Shown: positions 1 to 13,754 of the stretch, piece by piece
Numbering within the stretch: the first letter of the stretch is position 1
How the letters are laid out: each line of letters begins with the position of its first letter
Source: Branchiostoma floridae
Lineage: Eukaryota; Chordata; Leptocardii; Amphioxiformes; Branchiostomatidae
DNA: 33,654 bases
NCBI RefSeq assembly: GCF_000003815.2
Contig: NC_049989.1
Span: 12,668,401-12,702,054, forward strand
Direction: 5' to 3'
Translations under genes and position numbers: made by a program
Notes under the pieces: generated by a model
What the model was told of the DNA's origin: nothing
The model's database searches: none
Seen by the model: the letters and a program-made list of their open reading frames with translations, nothing else

Positions 1-392
1 GCTTGAATAACTACTTTTTGGTGTATCTTATTACCTGAATGTCTAACCTACATCGACGTAACTTGTATGAATAGCCCTTAGATTCTACCAGAGGTGAGAC
101 TACCAGAGAGCTTCTTGTAGTTCATGATTTGAGTAGTTATCACCACTGTAGAACAACACAACCATCTTTTATAGCATTGTCTTTATACCATTCATGGTGA
201 ATTTCCCACATCTAATTTTGTGAACTCTTCTACTACAGACCAGAGGGGAAGGACTATTCCATTCATCGACTGATCCTGGGGACCCACACGTAAGTCAGGT
301 TCTGTAAACGCATTGAAGTCCAAAGAATTTAATTTCTTGGTTTGGAAAAAACTGAGTGTTCTCTGTGGTTTTGAGTTGCAATGGTGTTATAG
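1..392. other. Intergenic or intronic sequence, no gene seen
   Basis: AT-rich sequence with no exon-like open frame and no recognised repeat. It probably belongs to the intron upstream of the RBBP4 exon at 1163, because the preceding coding part of that protein is not found here. Confidence 0.5.
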
Positions 393-734
393 CAGGGCTC
401 GAAATTCATTTTGGGGATTAGGTGCACTGGTGCACCCAGCTTAAAAAATTGGGTGCATCAAAAAAATTTTGGGTGCACCACTTAAATTTAAGTACACTGT
501 AATAACCTAATTGTAAAACTTAGTTACAAGCTATCAAATTCTTAAACAAGTACCATGACAGACATTTTTATTATCTTTCTAACTTAGATGTCAAGAATAT
601 GATGTATACTACTACTAGTATACTTATACATAAACGTAAGAAAATATTTGGGTGCACCCACAGAAAATAATTGGGTGCACATCTCCAATTTTGGGTGCAC
701 CTGGGTGCACATGCACCCAGTAAGTCAAGCCCTG
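393..734. mobile_element. 342-bp MITE with imperfect inverted ends
   Basis: The left end reads CAGGGCTCGAAATTCATT and the right end, reverse complemented, reads CAGGGCTTGACTTACTG. Next to both ends lie repeated GGGTGCACC words in opposite orientation. TATAG directly flanks the element on both sides (388-392 and 735-739), a possible 5-bp target duplication. The CAGGGCTCGAAATT-type end resembles hAT-type termini of animal genomes, but hAT elements normally make 8-bp duplications, so the superfamily is uncertain. There is no coding capacity. Confidence 0.6.
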
Positions 735-739
735 TATAG

Positions 740-1917
<1,178 letters not shown>

Positions 1918-2707
1918 TTAGGCCCACTTCAAACAACACTTTCATAGTCGTGCGACTGTTGTTGTCGACAACGTTGCCGGCAATGGTATTTTTAGGCTGT
2001 CTAAAGAGGATCAAAATAGTCGTGCAAAGGTTTTTCCTTGAATCATCGTGTGCCACCTCGGACCCAGTCGCGCGACCCTTCAGCGGGGGGCCCGCGACTA
2101 TTCCTCACATGTCTAAAGAAGAATCGATGCCGGCGACGGAAGTGGATCATACTTCATATGCTAATAAGCCTGCAGCATGTTCTTTTCTGTTCGAAAAGGC
2201 TTTTACTCGGTAAATATACTAGTACATGTAGTCAGTAATAGAAACATATTTTTGTCATCAGAAACTGCCTGTTCCAACGCAATGCCCTGCTACCAGTGGC
2301 TATATCCTTTCATTTCATTTCATTTTCATTTCGCATGTCCCTATTCCTTGATGATAATCTGTAAGGTCTGTACTAGTACCACCGGCGGCCATGATTTGCC
2401 GTCTTTTTACGGGCCTTCGGATGTCATTCTTTGTTGAGGACGTACTCTGCATCCTATCTATAAGACATAGTTTGTTTACAAACAAAAAATACTAATCTGC
2501 CGCATGACGAAAATAAAGAATTCTCCCGCCTTTTTTTAATTTGCGAGCAAGAGGTCACTGTGGGTCACGCATGCACCGCAATGGAATCCTGTGCCACGGG
2601 TGTCCCGCAATACTCTGGACGCATGTCTAAAGACAACCGTTGCCCACAACGATAGACAATAACAGTCGCACGACTATGTAAGTGTTGTCTGTTTGAAGTG
2701 GGCCTTA
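1918..2707. mobile_element. 790-bp element with long inverted ends inside RBBP4 intron
   Basis: The left end (1918-1968) begins TTAGGCCCACTTCAAACA. The right end (about 2650-2707), reverse complemented, begins TAAGGCCCACTTCAAACA. Both continue through the same CATAGTCGTGCGACTGTT block, differing by a few substitutions and a 3-base indel. The interior has GC-rich stretches but no long open frame. It is probably a non-autonomous DNA transposon. The GTGCGACTGTTGTTG word of the left arm recurs near 31661, so it belongs to a wider repeat vocabulary in this genome. Confidence 0.7.
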
Positions 2708-2743
2708 CAGCTTTGCAAGAGAGAGCCTTGAGAATGCCTCTAA

Positions 2744-3165
2744 AGTAGGGGTGTGTACCAGAATAGAATATTCAGGTCAGGTGCAGGTCCAGACGATCAA
2801 GTCCAGGTCCGGACCTGAACCTAGACCTGATTGTTTGTGAATGGGCAATACTCAAAACAGTGGTTCATTTTGCTACATAGGAATCTGTATCGTAGAATAT
2901 CCTATCTTCAAGTAAACAATGCTAACTGCACCAAGTTTGACTGTAGACACTTGGTAAAAATGACAATCAACTTTCCTCTTCTTTGCACTTGTTATTGTCT
3001 TGGACCAATAAGCCTCAAAACATGTGAACGCTTGCCTCTGTAGTGCCAGTATAATCTGTTCATTTTCTAATTAGTCCAACATCCCGTCCACTGAATTTTT
3101 TCAGATCCGTTTTTTTCCAGACCGGACCAACAAGAAAGTACACTGTACAAGTACCTACCCCTACT
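2744..3165. mobile_element. 422-bp MITE-like element inside RBBP4 intron
   Basis: The left end AGTAGGGGTGTGTAC matches the reverse complement of the right end AGTAGGGGTAGGTAC at 13 of 15 positions. Inside the left end are repeated AGGTCCRGAC/GGACCTGAAC words that partly pair with each other, and CCAGACCGGACC stands near the right end. It is non-coding. It begins about 36 bp after the neighbouring inverted-repeat element. Confidence 0.55.
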
Positions 3166-4254
3166 CAAAAGTCATATCTATTTTGTACTTTGTATATTAG
3201 TCGTTGCCGTGTACCATGTACAAATGTCGTGCAATAAAGTTCTCTCTCTCTTTATCTAATAGATGACACATGCTTAAGATTTTACAGGAGATGACATACA
3301 CAAGTAGGCAATAAGATTTTGATGCTTAAAATGCTAAGTCCTCTTCTAAATTTTCTAAATACTGTATGAAGAGTTAGACATTACGTTTAAAAAATTGTCA
3401 TAAACAGCAACTGTTTCAGGTTCAAAAAGAGGTCATGACAACATTTTCCACTTGTAAGCTCATAAATCCATCAAATCATACTATCCCTGCCCTGGCTATG
3501 AAACTCCAGCAGGGATTTGAACAACCCACAAGTTTCCGTGTAAATAGATTATACAGCAGACGTAGTCGCCGGAACAGAGAATACGATTATTGGCAGTCTG
3601 TAAACAGCGGGGTGTCTGTACGGTTATTACATTAAATCATGCAGGTTGATATTTATGACTTTGATAATTGAGAAAATGCCATCTGGATTTATGAACTGTT
3701 AGGACAATGTACAATATAATATTCATGTATAGNNNNNNNNNNNNNNNNNNNNNNNNNNNNNNNNNNNNNNNNNNNNNNNNNNNNNNNNNNNNNNNNNNNN
3801 NNNNNNNNNNNNNNNNNNNNNNNNNNNNNNNNATCAGCCAGAGATTCATTTTCTGTGAATAGTTGTGCATCAAGCCGTAAAATGTAGAAAAAATGTTTGG
3901 GTGCAAAACATAGAATGAAATTGAATTCTATCAAAACATAATTACAAACTGTAGTGACTTTCTTTAGAACTTGAATCTGTATTTCTATAGCTAACTTCCA
4001 AAATTTTTAGTATGTAAGACATCAAACAAAGTATATGTTCAAAGGATCTAGTGTTTTTTCTGGTATTTAGATTTCAAAACTATTCTGTCTACTGGTATGC
4101 AAATAGCACGCTTAACCATGTAGCCTTCAGAAATATCCAAGTGTACTGTTGTACCCACAGTCAAAAAACATGTGCACAAACAAATCCTGGTTATGAAGTT
4201 TCTTATAAGCCACAAAAATTCTTTTTTTCTCCCCATAGGATATTGAGACTTCAT
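3166..4254. other. RBBP4: RBBP4 intron, middle part, with assembly gap
   Basis: AT-rich intron sequence with a short (TC)n run near 3241 and a 100-base run of N at 3733-3832. No exon-like sequence seen. Confidence 0.5.
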
Positions 4255-5176
<922 letters not shown>

Positions 5177-5589
5177 TGTTTTCCGTCTAGCCTTGTACTC
5201 ACATACAATACTATACAGTACCGCTTACGTTTATACTCCGGTCTGAACGTGATTAAATCGCGTGCAAAAGTCGTGCAAGTCGCGATTACATCTCGTTTAA
5301 ATTGCGATCAAAACTCGTGCAATTCTCGGTTAAAACGCGATTAGATATGCGTGTACCCGCGTCTGATATGCATGAAATCACGTCTAACCGCGTTTAGACG
5401 ATCAATGAATAGATTCCAGACACGCCTCTTCTTTTCATAAACATTTTCTAGACACGCCCGTGCCGTCGAAAGTTCGGGGTTTGGCAGAAATCGGCTTCTT
5501 TTCATATGCAGACCCCCGCGCGGAGGGCGGAGAACGTATCACGCCCAATTTGTTTGTGAACTAACGCATAACCTCGCAGTCTCTAGAAC

Positions 5590-6010
5590 GCACCCGCGCC
5601 GCTCCCAACCACGATATTTCTAGAAGATTTGCTACAATTTTGAGGAACCGACTGTTCCGCACATGTTTAAATCTGATACGTGAAAATTAAAGAATAACAA
5701 ATAAATGTCCACAAAGGTGTGTTTTTCTTTTGCAGAATATGGCAAAGTATGCTTTTACTACTTTTACTGGACCCCGATCTTTCGGCGCTGCCGTGGCTAG
5801 CGCCAGGGTCACGCACCGGAACAAATCCTTTGGAAGATACAAAATGTATGGTGCGACCTCGCACCCGCGCCGCTACCTAACGTACAACGTTCTTTCTCGG
5901 AAGATTTGCTACAGTTTTGAGGAACCGACTGCGTAGTGCAAGTTTGAATCTGATACGTACATGACAAGAAAACATCAAATAAATGTTTTTTTCCCAAGAT
6001 GTGTTTTTCT
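5590..6010. repeat. Diverged direct repeat, period about 271 bp
   Basis: Copy 1 (5590-5731) and copy 2 (5861-6010) share GCACCCGCGCCGCT, GAAGATTTGCTACA, TTTTGAGGAACCGACTG, AATCTGATACGT, CAAATAAATGT and GTGTTTTTCT. They lie inside the inverted-end element. Confidence 0.65.
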
Positions 6011-6907
6011 AAATCAGAAAACATGGAGTAAATTCTGCTTCTGTCTGACCATGCGTGACGAGGACGGCCCGCTACCGCGGCCAGTGTCAGGACTACCCGA
6101 AGAAAACCTACCAACTCTATGTTGAATTATTTGTGTCCTATTTCTGTTGTTGCATTATTTGTACGCTGGTGTAGCGATATCAAATTCGTCAACACTACAC
6201 GATACTTGCCACTGGAAATAGCAACAATAGTCTGTGTTTGCATTTCTTATCTACCGATTAAAGTGAAGACACGTTAGTTAATCATGTTCCGAACTGATAG
6301 GTAAGTACACTTTCAGTTTCAGAATGACCCACAAGGAATTTCCAGTGAGACCAGTGTAGTCGTAAAAACTCCTGGAGGTCTCACTACCAAGTCTAAAACG
6401 AGCTTCGACTGGCAGATATCTACATCCGAACGTCAAGCGCCGCCCCGCCGGTGGAACGTGACCTGTTTATAAATATTCCATCCTTCCTACAAAGTTTGCC
6501 ACGGCGCGACGACAAGGATATCATATTACATTTAGACGTGTATACGGTTTGTGTGGGGTCCAGAACGTGGGACAGGTTGTCGAAGATTGTGTTATTTGAG
6601 CGCAAATATGAAAGTTATATCGTTGTGATAAAATCAACAGATGTTTTGTTTTGTGTGTGTAAGTACACGATTGACGTAACTGTTAAGATGCTGGTAAACT
6701 TGTAGAAAAAATTAAACCTCCAGAATTTGGTCTGGTCCGGTCTCACGTGCTGCTGAATTTGATTGACACGTGCACGGCAAGGACCGGCTTCTTTGAAAGT
6801 ATGTTCCCACAGAAGAAGGCCACGATGACTGTTGCAATATTCTGCGTGTATTTTCTACTCCGATCTAGCCCCGTGTTAAACATGTGGTTATTTTTTCTTG
6901 GTTTATC

Positions 6908-7026
6908 CAAGGAGGTTTTATCAACCTCCTTGATTTATATAACTTTGTTTCATTTGTATTGTTGACAATTTCTAGAACAGACTAATTAAAATATTTCGTA
7001 GACTCAAGGACGTTCTATCGTCCTTG
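6908..7026. repeat. Two related perfect stem-loops
   Basis: First stem: CAAGGAGGTT at 6908-6917, loop TTATC, AACCTCCTTG at 6923-6932. Second stem: CAAGGACG at 7005-7012, loop TTCTAT, CGTCCTTG at 7019-7026. Both begin CAAGGA, lie within 120 bp and are inside the inverted-end element. Confidence 0.6.
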
Positions 7027-7808
7027 GTAGACTGCACACGCAGCGGTAGCGTACGTCATATTTGAACTTTGTTCGTGGCAATGTCGCATGGGGTGGATAA
7101 TCTATAAATTCTGTATTCCGAATTCTATAATTTATTTCCCAACTGGTTCATATCAAAGGAGCCACGACCAATGAATTAAGAATGTTATCAAATGTTAAAG
7201 TGTATAAAATTTCTTAATGCACGGACATATTTATATTCACGGACAACCTACCGTTTTTCCAACATTTGGAACAGAAGATGGTGATCCGACTGGTGTAGAA
7301 GCTGCCGAATGATGATCGATAACATCGGTAGTAAACTTACCTTTTCATGTTCTAAAGGCAATGATATATCGTGTGTATCTATTTCATTGGTCACTCTTCG
7401 TAGTATCCCGACCAGCTAAATTTATATATTTATATGTTGCTGAAAAACAGCCGTAAACGTATAGGCCCTTTTAGTAAAAGAGTGAACCTTGTTGAACAGT
7501 TGTAGATAAACTGAATAAAAAACATGTTCATTTTAGAAATGTTAAATACTAGAAGTATAAGTAATGTTAGTAACGCTAGCACAACTTTTAACTGAATCAA
7601 TGACAGGTTAGCAAAACTTGATCACATTCTCAACAAGAAAACCAATAACTGATGATGAAAGTTTCGGCAAAATAACAATTGTCTGTGTCGAACCAAGACG
7701 TCACAATCGAGGATCGCTGCAAGGCCAAGGTTGAACGTATGCCCCTGGAATATGGTTGCGTGGGTCAACTGCCCGACGACCAGGAACGTCCGAGGCGGTC
7801 AGGATCAT

Positions 7809-8240
7809 AACAGGTAGGTCTTGTTGGTCGAGTTGCAACCATGACGATCAGCAGTGTGTCCAGGAAACCGGCGGATAGAAATCCGAATCCTACTTTCCTA
7901 GCCTAGAAAATTAGCTACCGATATCTAACTACATAGTAGAAAGTACGATAATTACACCCAGACCCCGCTTTCGTTACAACAGGAACATGTTTGAACAGAT
8001 ANNNNNNNNNNNNNNNNNNNNNNNNNNNNNNNNNNNNNNNNNNNNNNNNNNNNNNNNNNNNNNNNNNNNNNNNNNNNNNNNNNNNNNNNNNNNNNNNNNN
8101 NAGGATCGTACGATGGCGACCCAAGAGCTCCGTCAGGAACAGGTAAGTCTTTGTCGAGTTGCAACCATGACGATCAGCAGGCGGATGGAAACCTGAATCC
8201 TACTTTCCTAGCCTAGAAAATTAGCTGCCGATGTCGAACC
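7809..8240. repeat. Diverged direct repeat, period about 330 bp
   Basis: Copy 1 (7809-7930) and copy 2 (8139-8240) share AACAGGTARGTCTT, GTCGAGTTGCAACCATGACG, GCGGAT and a long identical block around CCTACTTTCCTAGCCTAGAA. An N gap (8002-8101) lies between them. Confidence 0.7.
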
Positions 8241-8502
8241 ACGCAAGGAGTATCAACGTTCCTAGAAATATTAAGTTATGACCAAACACAATATCCTTTA
8301 TTTATATTTATATACATGCAAAACGGTCAATTTATGCGTATAAATACCAGTAGTCCATTCATGTCTCTATATAGTCTTCAACCCAGCAATTCCGTTTATA
8401 TTAGATTACGATCGTGTTTATGCTGTCAGTCCTTTGTGGGTCCAAGTGATTCGAACTTGTATTATTTTATCGTATACCTTCCACGACAATTGGACGCCTA
8501 AG

Positions 8503-9510
8503 AATGTAAATAGGAGACAATTTTTGCTGGCAACCCGCTTGGTTTGACGGCTGACAGTTCCTTGGTTGCCGTTACGACTTTTGTAGTATGCCTTAAAAAA
8601 TACCACCTTCTTCGACGAGTTGGTTTTTATATTTTACATCAGGAAATAATTATCGGCAGACTGTTTTCTTATCACAGAATTCTTACTCGGCGATGTGAGA
8701 ATGATCGATGTCGGAAAAGTCCCTCCGATGTTTTGCAAAATTATCTATACCTTGTGGACGACGCTGGCCGAGCACATTTTGTGATAAATGATTAAAAAAA
8801 CACAACAGTGCGTTAGTTCTGCGCTTCTTCTTGATGTTACAACTTTGTAAGCGCCGCTGCTGGCTGTGATTGGAAGGAAGTTGATTGGATTTACCGCATA
8901 ATCAGGCAGGCGCTACTTCAGAGGGCTACCGCCGGAGCTGTCGCCATGGTAACCGCACGTCCAGTTGCATTTCCCACGCACGTCTAGGTCTTCCCAACTC
9001 TCTGCTGTGACGTACAGTACAGCTTATACACATAATTTTCGGTGGAATGTAACGCCGTATTTTATGGGGAAATGTGGCGAATCGAACTTGTATAGCTTTT
9101 TGCTGGCCTTCCACTAAAATTATACGGAGGTAACCCGCCCCAAAATGTAAGTAGGAGACTATATTCGCTGACAACCCGCTTGTTTCGACGGTTGACATCA
9201 TCGGCTGCCCCTTACAAGCTTACGAAAAAGCCTAGCCGAGAAGACGACTTTCTTTTGCGTAGTTCGTGTTGCTTTTTGAATTCATCACTGACATTTATTT
9301 TATATCCGAAAATATCTATCGGGAGACAGTTTTCTTATCACAATTTTCATACCCAGCGTTGTGAACATGATCGCTGTTGGCAATTTTCCTCCGATGTTTT
9401 GCAATTCCGTACCCTGGACGGTGTTGGATGACAGCAGTAACGTGTACACGCCTGTTCAAATTTATCGAGAAATGCACATTTCGTGATAAATAAAAAAGCA
9501 ACAACACAAC
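8503..9510. repeat. Diverged direct repeat, period about 640 bp
   Basis: Copy 1 (8503-8807) and copy 2 (9144-9510) share AATGTAARTAGGAGAC, CAACCCGCTTG, GACAGTTTTCTTATCACA-like sequence, CCTCCGATGTTTTGCAA and TCGTGATAAAT-like sequence, with indels between. Small open frames here are repeat-derived and not convincing genes. Confidence 0.65.
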
Positions 9511-10163
9511 ACCAGCTAAACAAAAAGTTACTAATCAAGATATAGTATAGAAACTTAACTCAGTCTGAGCAATCGGTACCAGGAGAGAATGCCGATACAT
9601 GTATATATTAATTTGGTGACTGTGCTTCTTTTACGATCTTAGCTGAAATGCGTCAGCGGTCTTCGGACAATATTGCCGACACCCGCGGCGCTGTCCAGCC
9701 CCTGTATTATTCACCAATTATCAACAAATACGTGAAAATGACGACTTACAAGTATCATGCAAATTTTCAAAAGTAAACACTGCTCATTAACGAACAAAAT
9801 ATTTCGTCGGCGAAATGCCCGACCAAGGGGCGGGGCAGTCGGAACAAAGCCTTTTGTTTTGAGTCGGCGGGGTGCCGGGAGTAAACGCGTTTACAGACGA
9901 CACGAGATTTTTAATTAGATAGCTACAGCTCATTAGCGCACGCGATTCAATCGCGATCAAATCGCGACTTGCACGACTTTTAATCGCGATTTGCACGACT
10001 TTTAATCGAGATTAAATCGCGGGTAAATCGCGGGGGACCGGACCATAAACGTAGTCGGTACTGNNNNNNNNNNNNNNNNNNNNNNNNNNNNNNNNNNNNN
10101 NNNNNNNNNNNNNNNNNNNNNNNNNNNNNNNNNNNNNNNNNNNNNNNNNNNNNNNNNNNNNNN

Positions 10164-11806
10164 TGAAAGTTTACATTGAAGAAGAATCAATCTTTACTTC
10201 TGGATACTTCATTTTTATACAGACGTACACTTTGACGGCATGGACCTGAGCCAGGTTGCTCCTCATAGTAATCCTGTTCTGTCCGTCTGCCTTGTCAACA
10301 CGCTCAAGTACCTCGTAACTCATATCTGTGGACAAAACAATATCATAACATTGTATCATTACATGTCTGTAGTTTTGAAGAGCTAATCAGCCGCCAAGCC
10401 ACGTCTAAAATAGAATGCCTTTAGAACGCTATTTGTTTTCTTACGTATCCTTCCGCCGTGCATGGTAACGCCGTTGCTAAGGGCGCAGTTTTGGCGCCAC
10501 CAGCGGGATGAAATATCATCCGACTATGACAGCTGATTGCATCACCATTTCCGGTCTCTTGGTCATCATGGCGGTGAGTATCAGTAGTGTTTGCTATCTG
10601 CTCTCTATTTAATCCATTTTTGTGGGGTTTTACAACGATTTTAATTTGTTTCATGATCAAGCTCGGAACACAGTCAAATTAGCAAAATGGCAGCGCCGTA
10701 AGGAGTTGAAATTTCGGCGATTTTCAGATTGGGGGCATCCGCATGTCGGTCTCAGAATGTCAATCGATTGTTGGCGTGTAAGACGTGTTTAACCTTCGTC
10801 TATATCCCATGTGAAAATCCTGTTGGTTTGAAATCTGGGTAGATATGTAATTTCAGATCTGCCTGGGTCAGTTTTTTAGCGATTTTTCGCCAATACGTTG
10901 ACGTTCGTAGTGCGAAAAAAATGGAGGTATTTGCTGGGCTGGCCCTGTTACGTGTGGCAGATCATCTCACGGTGCTTTATCGTCGGTATTTCTTGTAAAC
11001 AGTCAACAGTTACCGCCAAAACCTGCATGGTACGGTGTAAAATGTCGACATACATGACAGATTTTTTTTATTCAGTGTTTATTTGGAGAATTTATTTGGC
11101 GCCGTGAGAAAAGTAAAACTGGCCAGCGGAGAATTTCGCTGTGAAAAATCTATCTTTTAGTGTGATACAAGGACCAGATTTTCCCGCCAATATAGTCACG
11201 TGTCCGATGTTGTTAGGTAAACTTTTGAAGGCAAACAAACAAACTTGCATAACAACGCAGGTTCATGGCTGCCAGGTTTGCAACAATGAATTGAGGGTCA
11301 TGATTACACCGTGTTGTAGCAATGTTTGCAGCAGTCGTGATAGATTGTGATATGGGGTAAATATTATTCATCATAATCAAATGTGCAACAATACTACCTA
11401 CATTAAATCTTTCTCAGTAATCAGTAATCATCACATTTATTTAGCAATGTCCACCATATTTTTGTACTGCTTTAAGGAATACATTGGCGAAATATTATAC
11501 AGACTTAGGAGATGGACAATAATAGTAGATTTAAATAATTTGATGAAATGAATTATTGTTGAATAGATAAGATAGCATTAAATAATTTGTGTGACCAATT
11601 ATACTCCTCTGCCGGCTAAACTTCCTCCTCAGCTTTTGTTACTGTCTTATGCCACGGAGGAATCTGCTTGGAGATTACTATTATAGTACATGTATGGCTT
11701 TGTCACGTTAAACTACTGTCATTTAATACATCGTTAATTAGCGACATTACTTCATGAATCATTAAATTGAATTATAAAAACAAGGACATATTTTTTCTTG
11801 TTTCAG
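10164..11806. other. Gene-poor region, possible promoter upstream of SGNH exon
   Basis: No convincing coding exon. Two short ATG-plus-donor sequences, ATGGCG|GTGAGT at 10568 and ATGGCAGCGCC|GTAAGG at 10687, stand in a locally GC-rich stretch and could be first exons of the + strand gene that continues at 11807, but nothing else supports them. The word TCCTGTTGGTTTGAAATCT near 10817 recurs near 19060. The rest is AT-rich. Confidence 0.4.
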
Positions 11807-12031
11807 ATCATCCTTGCCTTCACTGACTCAATCTGTAAGTATGTCTCCAATCATGCCACCTTCTCTTCTGACATTTTGTTTTCCCTTAATGCGCACCCTG
11901 GAGCTTCCGTATATGATTTGACTTCTGACATCTCTCGTCACCCTTTTGTTGAGCCTGACCTTGTGTTCGTGCATGCGGGGACTAACTGTCTTCCCATGCA
12001 CCGTCCACTCAGCCGGACTCTTGATGATTCA
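11807..12031 (+). pseudogene. SGNH/GDSL-hydrolase-like exon of a broken transposon-type gene
   Basis: After a TTTTTTCTTGTTTCAG acceptor an open frame begins IILAFTDSICKYVSNHATFS and later contains GASVYDL and DLVFVHAGTNCLP. The order of a strand with xDS, a GA.V.DL segment and VxHxGTN matches blocks I and III of SGNH-type hydrolases, which are esterases or lipases with a Ser nucleophile. Block I has TDS where most members have GDS, so the nucleophile Ser is kept. The C-terminal DxxH block is not seen because the frame runs into a 302-base N run at 12032. It is followed at 12334 by the repeat-rich part of what is probably the same gene; the frame cannot be followed through the gap. Whether the domain is enzymatic or only structural is unknown. 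Confidence 0.55.
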
Positions 12032-12489
12032 NNNNNNNNNNNNNNNNNNNNNNNNNNNNNNNNNNNNNNNNNNNNNNNNNNNNNNNNNNNNNNNNNNNNN
12101 NNNNNNNNNNNNNNNNNNNNNNNNNNNNNNNNNNNNNNNNNNNNNNNNNNNNNNNNNNNNNNNNNNNNNNNNNNNNNNNNNNNNNNNNNNNNNNNNNNNN
12201 NNNNNNNNNNNNNNNNNNNNNNNNNNNNNNNNNNNNNNNNNNNNNNNNNNNNNNNNNNNNNNNNNNNNNNNNNNNNNNNNNNNNNNNNNNNNNNNNNNNN
12301 NNNNNNNNNNNNNNNNNNNNNNNNNNNNNNNNNTTTACGTTGAGGGATGAGGAGTGGCCTGGGTTGGGGACGGATGGAGGAAGTGGGAAGAAGGACAAGG
12401 AGCATCCAGGAGAGGAGCCGAAGTCAGGGGAGTACCAGGGACAGGTGGAGTGGGCTAGGGTAGTCCGACAGGGGGGACCTGTAGCTAGG

Positions 12490-13320
12490 CCGGCCCCAGG
12501 GAAGGTAGAGGGGGATAGTGTGGGGAAGGGACCTTCCCAGCCAAGGGGGGTACGTGTAGCTAGACTGGCCCCAGGGAAGGTACAGGGGGGTAGTGTGGGG
12601 AAGGGTCCTTCCCAGCCAAGGGGGGTACCTGTAGCTAGACTGGCCCCAGGGAAGGTAGAGGGGGGTAGTGTGGGGAAGGGTCCTTCCCAGCCAAGGGGGG
12701 GACCTGTAGCTAGACTGGCCCCAGGGAAGGTAGAGGGGGGTAGTGTGGGGAAGGGTCCTTCCCAGCCAAGGGGGGTACCTGTAGCTAGGGCGGCCCCAGG
12801 GAAGGTAGAGGGGGATAGTGTGGGGAAGGGACCTTCCCAGCCAAGGGGGGGACCTGTAGCTAGACTGGCCCCAGGGAAGGTAGAGGGGGGTAGTATGAGG
12901 AAGGGTCCTTCCCAGCCTAGGGGTGTGCCCGCTCCTAAGCCTAGACCGGCCCCAGGGAAGGTAGAGGGGGGTAGTGCAGGGAAGGGTCCATCCCGGCCAA
13001 GGGGGGGACCTGTAGTTAGACCGGCCCCAGGGAAGGTAGAGGGGGGTAGTATGAAGAAGGGTCCTTCCCGGCCAAGGGGTGTACCTGTTCCTAAGCCTAG
13101 ACTGGCCCCAGGGAAGGTAGAGGGGGTTAGTGCAGGGAAGGGACCTTCCCAGCCAAGGGGGGGACCTGTAGCTAGGGCGACCCCAGGGAAGGTAGAGGGG
13201 GGTAGTGTGGGGAAGGGACCTTCCCGGCCAAGGGGGGGACCTGTTCCTAAGCCAAGGGTTGCCCCAGGGAAGGTAGAGGGGGGTAGTGCAGGGAAGGGTC
13301 CCTCCCGGCCAAGGAGTTCA
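12490..13320 (+). repeat. Eleven coding tandem repeats of 75-81 bp
   Basis: Units start at GCCCCAGGGAAGGTAGAGG and encode 25 residues, or 27 where an in-frame PKPR insertion replaces AR. Units 6, 8 and 10 carry the longer linker. Later units prefer S-RP over S-QP, so the array has internal sub-types. Confidence 0.85.
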
Positions 13321-13754
13321 CGTACATTAACTAAGAGTGAGTGGAAGATGATGATGGATAAAAGGCTTAGTCTGTTTAAAGAAGCACAAGATAAAGGTGA
13401 GGTTGTGTGTGGTATTGGTTGTGAAGGGGAAGAAGTGCAGTATGTAATATGTCCTACAGGGTGGAGTAGTTGTAAGCTTAGGAAGGGCAGGGAGAGTACA
13501 TGTGTATTAGGAGGGTTTAGCAGGGGGAAGACTAGGTGTAGGAGGGTTAGTGGAAAAGCTAAGAGGGAGAAGTTGTCATTACCAACTAAGCTAGAGGTTA
13601 GAATGTTATATAGTGGGCCCCTTAATCCTTCAGGGTGGGTGGAACAAGTTAAACAGGTAGGTACTAGTACCTGTAAGAGTAGTGAGGAGGGGGGAGATGA
13701 GTGTAATATAGTTGCCTGTGAGTCTATAGCTAGTAAGAATGGGGTACAGCATGT

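Larger units (their letters stand above)
5216..10063. mobile_element. 4.85-kb non-coding element bounded by inverted ends
   Basis: The 28-nt left end (5216-5243, CAGTACCGCTTACGTTTAT...) matches the reverse complement of 10036-10063 at 24 of 28 positions. Inside both ends lie subterminal copies of AGTCGTGCAAGTCGCGATT: 5266-5287 and 9960-9981 are exact 22-nt inverted matches, and a further related copy lies at about 9988-10010. Many CGCGATTAAA words accompany them. The interior carries at least three pairs of diverged direct repeats and no convincing gene. The right end stops exactly at an N gap, so a target duplication cannot be checked. The alternative is two separate small elements of one family in opposite orientation. 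Confidence 0.5.

Noticed and set aside
5730-5936. Exon-like sequence after TTTTGCAG at 5735
   Set aside because: It lies within a diverged direct repeat whose other copy lacks the acceptor and the open frame.
6451-6965. Small + strand open frames of 72-84 codons
   Set aside because: No homology, splice context or codon bias, and they sit inside a non-coding inverted-end element.
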